A stretch of DNA of 9,426 nucleotides from Clostridia bacterium (GTDB taxonomy: Bacteria; Bacillota; Clostridia; Oscillospirales; CAG-272). The notes under the pieces were generated by a model. It was not told the DNA's origin, did no database searches, and saw only the letters and a program-made list of their open reading frames with translations. Where the stretch lies: the NCBI GenBank assembly GCA_017397205.1, contig JAFQJX010000101.1, forward strand, positions 1 through 9,426, read 5' to 3'. Each line of letters starts with the position of its first letter. Positions within the stretch are counted from its first letter, which is position 1. A program made the translations under genes and the position numbers. Positions 1-4,117 of this stretch are shown in pieces.

Positions 1-642
1 CTTGTTGGTGCCGACGCCGGGCTCCTCCGTGGTGGTGAAATAGCCGGCCTTGTAATAGGTGCCGTTCGGCCCGTTTACAACGTCGTAGGTAGCGCCGCTC
101 GCAAGCATAACACCCATCGTACACATGACGTTCAGCCCTGCCTCGCAGAAGACGAACATTGCCTCGTCGTTGATGGTGTTCGTTCCGCCGTTGGAATAAT
201 CCGCCTTGGTGGAGCCCGTTCCGCGAACGACGGACCAGCCGATGTCCTGAATATCGTCACCGTACTGCACGTGCTCCTGGGTCCAGCCGTACACGCCGTA
301 GAGAGCAAAGTCAGCGCGGCCCTGTGCAATAATTTCTTCAGCACTCGGCAGATAGCTGGGAATACGGACGTCGTCGACGGAGCCGGAGGCGTTGGTAATC
401 ATATTACCCAGGTGGGTGCCCGCCTGATCAACGAACTCTGCGCCAGCAGGGGATACGCTGCCGATGACCATTCCCGCAGAGGGGTCGGTGATGGGCTGCG
501 AGGGGTCGTAAACGGAGGTAGTGCCGTCGTCATCCTCATCGTCGTCGTCATCATCGGGCGTCGGGGGAGGGGTTCCGCCGCAGGACACCAGCATGCTGAG
601 GACCAGCAGAAGAAGCAGAAGGGTACGGAATAGTTGCTTCAT
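1..642 (-). CDS. Predicted lipoprotein with Asp-rich linker, 3' end outside the window
   Basis: The reading frame is open from the ATG at 642 to the window edge (214 codons), so the C-terminus is missing. An AGGAG ribosome binding site sits about 8 bases upstream of the ATG. The N-terminus has the layout of a type II signal peptide: basic start (MKQLFR), a leucine-rich core at residues 8-19, and a lipobox LVSC with the lipidated cysteine at residue 21. Processing by Lgt and Lsp would anchor the protein to the outer face of the membrane. A short Gly/Thr/Pro stretch (22-29) then runs into an acidic tract at 30-39 (six Asp, Glu, three Asp), presumably a spacer off the membrane. The rest (about 45-214) looks like a globular extracellular domain rich in Gly, Asn, Thr and Tyr, with a YLPSAEEI segment near residue 105. 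I do not recognise its family and assign no function. It has its own promoter at 695-723 and is separated from the next gene by a terminator. Confidence 0.85.
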   Translation of the reverse strand, partial: MKQLFRTLLLLLLVLSMLVSCGGTPPPTPDDDDDDEDDDGTTSVYDPSQPITDPSAGMVIGSVSPAGAEFVDQAGTHLGNMITNASGSVDDVRIPSYLPSAEEIIAQGRADFALYGVYGWTQEHVQYGDDIQDIGWSVVRGTGSTKADYSNGGTNTINDEAMFVFCEAGLNVMCTMGVMLASGATYDVVNGPNGTYYKAGYFTTTEEPGVGTNK

Positions 643-661
643 AAATTTTTCTCCTTTGCGC

Positions 662-678
662 GCGTGCGAGATGCACGC
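662..678 (-). promoter_or_regulatory. Leader hairpin upstream of the lipoprotein ribosome binding site
   Basis: On the minus strand GCGTGC and GCACGC form a perfect 6-bp stem around a 5-base loop. The hairpin lies between the expected transcription start (about 688) and the AGGAG site (about 650-654). It could stabilise the 5' end of the transcript or bind a regulator; the sequence does not say which. It has no U-tract, so it is not a terminator. Confidence 0.35.
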
Positions 679-694
679 ATATTGTAACAGTAAT

Positions 695-723
695 ATTATA
701 CATAACGCGCGGCGCGCGGTCAA
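695..723 (-). promoter_or_regulatory. Sigma-A-type promoter of the lipoprotein gene
   Basis: On the minus strand TTGACC (718-723) and TATAAT (695-700) are separated by exactly 17 bases, a near-consensus housekeeping promoter. Transcription should start near 688, giving a leader of about 46 bases. The spacer is mostly alternating G and C (GCGCGCCGCGCG), which is unusual between promoter boxes. Confidence 0.8.
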
Positions 724-751
724 GGCGCAGATATGACAAAAAACAGGGGCG

Positions 752-768
752 CTTTTTGTAACAAAAAG
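752..768. repeat. 17-bp palindrome next to the ttcA terminator
   Basis: CTTTTTGT and ACAAAAAG are perfect 8-base arms around a single central base. One arm coincides with the U-tract of the adjacent terminator, so it may simply be a second weak hairpin in the same termination zone. The one-base gap means an RNA hairpin would lose inner pairs to form a loop. Confidence 0.4.
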
Positions 769-791
769 ACAGGGCGACTGTTGTCACCCTG
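763..791 (-). terminator. Rho-independent terminator downstream of ttcA
   Basis: In the minus-strand transcript CAGGGUGAC pairs with GUCGCCCUG (nine pairs, one of them G-U) around a 4-base loop AACA, and is followed directly by UCUUUUUGUU. It stands about 170 bases beyond the ttcA stop codon and before the lipoprotein promoter, so it separates the two transcription units. Confidence 0.8.
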
Positions 792-792
792 C

Positions 793-962
793 CAAAATCA
801 GTGCTCGTATTCGCTTTTTAACTCGTATTCGCTTTTTAAGAGAGTGCTTCGGGCAAGAAAAGCGGGGTCCGCCTGTCACGGCGCCCGCCTGCGTGTGTGC
901 CGAAGGAGCGTCCAAAGACAAAGCATCGCTGCCCTTGAGTGCAAAAAGGCAAGGAGGAGCCA
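793..962 (-). other. Non-coding 3' region of ttcA
   Basis: These 170 bases lie between the ttcA stop codon and its terminator, a long 3' untranslated stretch in a window where most gaps are only a few bases. The only clear structure is the 18-bp tandem duplication at 804-839. A 7-base direct repeat CCGCCTG (869-875 and 885-891) is probably chance. I found no open frame on the minus strand with a start codon and ribosome binding site, and no tRNA or known RNA fold. Confidence 0.5.
804..839. repeat. Perfect tandem duplication, 2 x 18 bp
   Basis: CTCGTATTCGCTTTTTAA occurs twice head to tail with no mismatch and no gap (804-821, 822-839). The period is a multiple of three. Read on the minus strand in one frame it spells LKSEYE twice, then His and a stop. 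That frame is closed upstream by another stop and has no evident start, so this may be the relic of a coding sequence or a recent slippage event in the ttcA 3' region. Confidence 0.9.
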
Positions 963-1700
963 TTATTCAGGGAGCCGCTCCGTCCTTTTGTAGCCGTCAA
1001 GCTCGGCGCGGCACATGGCGCCGAAGATGCGGTGCCTCAGCCCCGGGTACCTTCCCTCAAGCTCCTTCAGCAGCTCCTTCATACGGGTGCGCTCCGTTGC
1101 CTTGTCCTCGGGACAGGTGGTTTGTACCACGGGCAGCGCCGTGTGACGGGCAAAGTACGCGACGTCCTTTTCCTTGGCATAAATCATAGGGCGGATGAGC
1201 GTCAGGTCGCGCTGGGAAAGATAAGTAACGGGGGAAAAGCTGCCAAGCCGCCCTTCAAAAAAGAGGTTGAGCAGAAACGTCTCCACCGCATCGTCAAAGT
1301 GATGCCCCAGCGCCACCTTGCTGCAGCCCTCGGCTTTGGCGGCGGCGTGCAGGGCGCCCCTGCGCATTTTGGCGCACAGGGAGCAGGGGTTTGATTCCTT
1401 GCGGGTGTCAAACACAACCCTGGAAATCTCCGTCACCTCGCGGTGAAAGGGCACGTCAAGGGAGCGGCAGAAGTCCTCCACGGGCGTAAAATCCATATCG
1501 GGGAGGCCGAGGTCAACCGTCACCCCGACCAGGTCAAATTTTTTTGGGTAAAAGCGGCGCAGCCCCGCCAGGGCGGCAAGCAGCGTCAGGGAGTCCTTGC
1601 CCCCCGAAACGCCGACGGCAATGCGGTCGCCCTCCTCAATCATATCGTAATCCTCCACGGCACGCCGTACGAAGGACAAAATGCGCCGAAGCTCTTTCAT
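963..1700 (-). CDS. ttcA: TtcA-family tRNA 2-thiocytidine biosynthesis protein
   Basis: This 245-residue protein is an N-type ATP pyrophosphatase. It should activate cytidine 32 of certain tRNAs by adenylation and replace the 2-oxygen with sulfur in the cytoplasm. Visible motifs are the PP-loop SGGKDS (residues 32-37), the NPCSLC segment with cysteines 106 and 109 followed by KMRRG, the GHH motif at 132-134, and a lone cysteine at 196 in QTTCPED. A CxxC plus one distant cysteine matches the three ligands of the oxygen-sensitive [4Fe-4S] cluster known in the TtcA family. It is shorter than the E. coli protein (about 310 residues), as is common in Bacillota. The start at 1700 keeps the family helix before the PP-loop. 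The ribosome binding site there is weak, and Met20 has a better one (GGAGG, 8-base spacing) but would remove that helix. It has its own terminator and faces the amidase gene divergently. A related PP-loop thiolase of other specificity is the alternative. Confidence 0.85.
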   Translation of the reverse strand: MKELRRILSFVRRAVEDYDMIEEGDRIAVGVSGGKDSLTLLAALAGLRRFYPKKFDLVGVTVDLGLPDMDFTPVEDFCRSLDVPFHREVTEISRVVFDTRKESNPCSLCAKMRRGALHAAAKAEGCSKVALGHHFDDAVETFLLNLFFEGRLGSFSPVTYLSQRDLTLIRPMIYAKEKDVAYFARHTALPVVQTTCPEDKATERTRMKELLKELEGRYPGLRHRIFGAMCRAELDGYKRTERLPE

Positions 1701-1734
1701 AGATGCACCGTCCGAAAAAATCTTTCATATTCTT

Positions 1735-1751
1735 GTAATGTATCACATTAC
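1735..1751. promoter_or_regulatory. 17-bp dyad in the ttcA/amidase divergent gap
   Basis: GTAATGT and ACATTAC are perfect 7-base arms with a 3-base centre, lying in the 63-bp gap between two divergent genes and ending next to the amidase GGAGG site (1752-1756). The size and symmetry fit an operator for a dimeric regulator. On the minus strand it overlaps a weak possible ttcA promoter (TTGTAA, 16 bases, TACATT). I see no convincing promoter for the amidase on the plus strand. Confidence 0.4.
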
Positions 1752-1763
1752 GGAGGTTTTACA

Positions 1764-2327
1764 ATGGCAATTCGCGTATATATTGACCAGGGGCATAACC
1801 CAAGCAGCCCCAACACGGGGGCGGAGGGAAACGGCCTTCGTGAGCAGGATATTACATACGAGGTGGGGCAGCGGCTGTATCTGCGCCTGTCAGCCGACCC
1901 CAACTACGTAGCACGGCTGTCCCGTCCCACCCCCACAACGCAGCTTGGCACCAGCAATGCAGGAAGCTTGCGGGCGCGCGTTGCGGGCGCGGAGGCGTTC
2001 GGTGCCGACCTGTTCCTCAGCATTCATACCAATGCGGCGGCCGACCCGAGTGCGAACGGCACCGAGGCGCTGGTATACGCCGTGAGCTCCCCTGCGGGGC
2101 GGCTTGCGGAGGACATCGTGGGGCAGGTTTCCACCGTGACGGGGCTTCGCAACCGTGGCGTGATTGCCCGTCCCGGGCTGTACGTGCTGCGCCGCACCTC
2201 CATGCCTGCCGTTCTGGTGGAGCTCGGCTTTATCACCAATCCCGGAGATGCCGCCGCCATGCGGGATAACCCGGGGCTGTTTGCCGAGGGAATCTACCGC
2301 GGCATGAACGCTTATTACGGCGTCTGA
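1764..2327 (+). CDS. N-acetylmuramoyl-L-alanine amidase, amidase_3 catalytic domain only
   Basis: The 187-residue product is a stand-alone amidase_3 zinc domain, which cleaves the bond between N-acetylmuramic acid and L-alanine in peptidoglycan. The expected zinc and catalytic residues are present in order: His11 in IDQGHN, Glu27 in GLREQD, His88 in LSIHTNA and Glu153 in VELGFITN. The ATG at 1764 has GGAGG seven bases upstream. The frame stays open further upstream, but that part is antisense to ttcA and adds only low-complexity sequence. The mature fold begins almost at once (MAIRVYIDQGH), so there is no signal peptide, membrane anchor, SH3, LysM or SPOR region. A protein without an export signal either acts through holin-type release, as phage endolysins do, or leaves by a route I cannot see. 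No phage genes are nearby. Its stop is 4 bp from the stop of the convergent zinc-ribbon gene. Confidence 0.92.
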   Translation: MAIRVYIDQGHNPSSPNTGAEGNGLREQDITYEVGQRLYLRLSADPNYVARLSRPTPTTQLGTSNAGSLRARVAGAEAFGADLFLSIHTNAAADPSANGTEALVYAVSSPAGRLAEDIVGQVSTVTGLRNRGVIARPGLYVLRRTSMPAVLVELGFITNPGDAAAMRDNPGLFAEGIYRGMNAYYGV

Positions 2328-2331
2328 CGGC

Positions 2332-2997
2332 TTACTGTCCGTCCTCGGGGAGCGTGAGCGTCAGGTGGGTGCAGGAGAGAAACTCCTCCGCCGCCACCAC
2401 GCTGTCTGCGGGGAAGATATGCTCTGCGCCGCAAACGGGGCAGAAGACGCAAACCCCCTCGTCGGTGACGTTGAACTCATACTGCCCTGCGTGACAGGGA
2501 CAGTCAATTTCCCCGTCCGCCTCCAGCTCCTTGACGAGGAAGCGCACGATATCGTACACCTGCGCGTCCGTCATAATCTGTTCGGGGTCCACGTCGGGGG
2601 AGGAGCGAAGCTCCTCAAGGGTTCTGACGTCCATCTGCGCGAGCAGGGTGGCAAGCTCCTCGCCTGACCGCTCTACCGCTTCGTCCACCTGCTCACGGCT
2701 CCCGATAAAGCCGATATCCATGTGGGTATAGTGACAGGAGAGCAAAAAGGGCTCCTCCCCGAAAAACACCTTCGGGGAAACGACGTATTGGTGATTTTTA
2801 CCGCAAAAAACGCAGGGGACGGAAAGGCGGATTTTCTTGTCCTGGGTATAGGTGACGTCCATGTGGCTTTCGCCGCACTGACATTTGATTTTCAGCATCT
2901 CGCACGCGAGGGGCAGCTCGCCCACCACGCCGTAAATGGCGTAGCCGCACCCGGGGCAGCGGTACGCCACGAAATTCTGCTTGCTTTCAAGTATCAT
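2332..2997 (-). CDS. Cysteine-rich zinc-ribbon-like protein of unknown function
   Basis: I do not recognise a named family for this 221-residue protein. It carries several metal-site-like cysteine pairs: CPGC at 14-17, CQC at 39-41, CVFC at 62-65, CPC at 166-168, and C183, CPVC at 186-189. Single cysteines lie at 32, 88 and 209. The pattern suggests an N-terminal pair of zinc ribbons (about 10-95) and a C-terminal one (about 160-210). They are joined by an acidic, mainly helical middle containing RSGEELATLL and RTLEELRSS. There is no signal peptide or membrane segment, so it is probably cytoplasmic. The N-terminal part loosely resembles CpXC-type zinc proteins, but I would not assign it there. 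The ATG at 2997 lies 2 bp after the cyclo-ligase stop, with AAGGAAG overlapping that stop region as its ribosome binding site. It is therefore the last gene of the ftsK run. No terminator is visible before the convergent amidase gene. Confidence 0.8.
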   Translation of the reverse strand: MILESKQNFVAYRCPGCGYAIYGVVGELPLACEMLKIKCQCGESHMDVTYTQDKKIRLSVPCVFCGKNHQYVVSPKVFFGEEPFLLSCHYTHMDIGFIGSREQVDEAVERSGEELATLLAQMDVRTLEELRSSPDVDPEQIMTDAQVYDIVRFLVKELEADGEIDCPCHAGQYEFNVTDEGVCVFCPVCGAEHIFPADSVVAAEEFLSCTHLTLTLPEDGQ

Positions 2998-2999
2998 AC

Positions 3000-3569
3000 T
3001 TACTTCCTTACACGTGTGATTGTCTTGTCCGTTACGAGAAACGAAACGGGCAGGTCGTGCGCCTCGCGCGGGAGGGTATCGGCAACGTCCTCCTCATAGC
3101 ATACCCCAAGGGAAACACCGCGAAACGTGGCAAGATAGCGGTCGTAATAGCCGCCGCCCTGACCGAGGCGGTAGCCCTCCCTGTCATAGGTAAGGGCAGG
3201 CACCAGCATCACGGTGCGCTCGGTGGGGGTGAACAGAGGACACTCCTCCCCGGGGGCAGGAATGCCGTAGGCACCCGGGACAAGCTCCGTTTCACTCTCC
3301 ACGAGGTAAAACTGCATCACCCCGTCCCCCTCACAGCGGGGATAGGCGACGGGAATGCCCCTCTGTCGGGCATAGCTGCAAATCAGCTGGAGCGTGATTT
3401 CACCGCGCGTCGGTGCATAAACGAGCAGGGCGTCTGCCTCTGCAAGGGCACCCCCACGCGCGATATTTTTCTGAATGACGGCATCGCGGAGGAGCCGCAT
3501 CATAGGGGAGCGCTTGGCGCGCCTTTGTCGGTAGTGGGCGCGGAGCGCCTCTTTTTCGTTCGGGGTCAT
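3000..3569 (-). CDS. 5-formyltetrahydrofolate cyclo-ligase (MTHFS; YqgN/Fau family)
   Basis: The 189-residue product should convert 5-formyltetrahydrofolate to 5,10-methenyltetrahydrofolate using ATP. This returns an otherwise unused folate to the one-carbon pool in the cytoplasm. Family marks are the basic N-terminal helix (RAHYRQRRAKRS), RGEITLQ at 55-61, YGIPAP at 101-106, and the glycine-rich ATP/folate loop RLGQGGGYYDRYL at 134-146. HDLPV at 171-175 is the usual C-terminal signature. Length is normal for the family. The ATG overlaps the stop of the DJ-1 gene as ATGA (3566-3569), and no good ribosome binding site precedes it, so translation is probably coupled to the upstream gene. The zinc-ribbon gene follows after 2 bp. 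Confidence 0.93.
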   Translation of the reverse strand: MTPNEKEALRAHYRQRRAKRSPMMRLLRDAVIQKNIARGGALAEADALLVYAPTRGEITLQLICSYARQRGIPVAYPRCEGDGVMQFYLVESETELVPGAYGIPAPGEECPLFTPTERTVMLVPALTYDREGYRLGQGGGYYDRYLATFRGVSLGVCYEEDVADTLPREAHDLPVSFLVTDKTITRVRK

Positions 3570-4102
3570 TTTGCAAGCACGGCGGTGTACAGCTCTGCCG
3601 CGGCGTCAATGCCCAGCATACAGCTGACAAGCTCCGCGCCGAACTCCACGGCGGCGCCCATGCCCACGGCGGTGGTAAAGGGTCCGTCCGTAATCACGCG
3701 CCCCTCGCATTTCTTTGCCCCCTCAAGGTACCCCTCAAAGCCGGGATAACACACGGCGTAGCGCCCCTTGAGATAGCCGCGCTTGCCGAGCACCATGGGC
3801 GCGGCGCAGATAGCCGCAACCCGCCCACCCTTTTCAAGGGTGCGCGCAAGCAGGGCGTCCATGCCCTCCCATGCGTCCAGGTTGGCGCTGCCGGGCATGC
3901 CGCCCGGCAAAATCAGGAGGGAAATATCGTCGCCCATTTCCTTTTCCGTCAGGTCTGCCTCCACGGTGATGCCGTGGGAGCCCGTGACGCGCTTTTTTCC
4001 GATGCCAACCGTTTTCACCTCAAGGGAAGCACGGCGTAAGAGGTCCACGGGGGTGAGGGCCTCAATTTCCTCAAAGCCGTCAGCGAGTAAAAGATAAATC
4101 AT
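3566..4102 (-). CDS. DJ-1/PfpI family protein
   Basis: This 178-residue protein has the DJ-1/ThiJ/PfpI fold of class I glutamine amidotransferase relatives. Numbered from the ATG at 4102, LADGFEEIEA holds the conserved glutamate at residue 12, and the nucleophile elbow AAICAAP holds Cys99. LPGGMPG near 65-71 is also typical. Where human DJ-1 has a histidine, this protein reads CYPGFE, so a classical Cys-His pair is not evident; this form is familiar in bacterial DJ-1-like proteins. Roles proposed for the family include glyoxalase III or deglycase activity, chaperone action and oxidative-stress sensing. None can be chosen from sequence. I prefer the ATG at 4102 to the in-frame TTG at 4108: GGAAGGA lies 7 bases from the ATG but only about 1 base from the TTG. 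The gene starts 15 bp after the ftsK stop and overlaps the cyclo-ligase start. Confidence 0.92.
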   Translation of the reverse strand: MIYLLLADGFEEIEALTPVDLLRRASLEVKTVGIGKKRVTGSHGITVEADLTEKEMGDDISLLILPGGMPGSANLDAWEGMDALLARTLEKGGRVAAICAAPMVLGKRGYLKGRYAVCYPGFEGYLEGAKKCEGRVITDGPFTTAVGMGAAVEFGAELVSCMLGIDAAAELYTAVLAK

Positions 4103-4117
4103 AGTCAAATCCTTCCG

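Noticed and set aside
804..839. Start of a CRISPR array
   Set aside because: There are only two copies, directly abutting with no spacer, and no cas genes are nearby.
733..993. An 86-codon plus-strand frame across the 643-962 gap
   Set aside because: It starts inside the minus-strand terminator zone, runs into the ttcA 3' end in antisense, has only a weak AAGG upstream, and its translation looks random. The tandem duplication merely repeats part of it.
1443..1763. Upstream extension of the amidase reading frame
   Set aside because: The added residues are antisense to ttcA and show no signal peptide. The ATG at 1764 has a good ribosome binding site and gives the usual family start.
1711..1763. 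Sporulation sigma-E-like boxes upstream of the amidase or ttcA
   Set aside because: A TCATATT element and a GATACATT element exist, but they are on opposite strands or badly spaced. The plus-strand arrangement would put the transcription start beyond the ribosome binding site.
2326..2343. Hairpin GACGG/CCGTC at the convergent stops as a shared terminator
   Set aside because: The stem is only 5 bp with an 8-base loop, lies partly within coding sequence, and has no T-run on either side.
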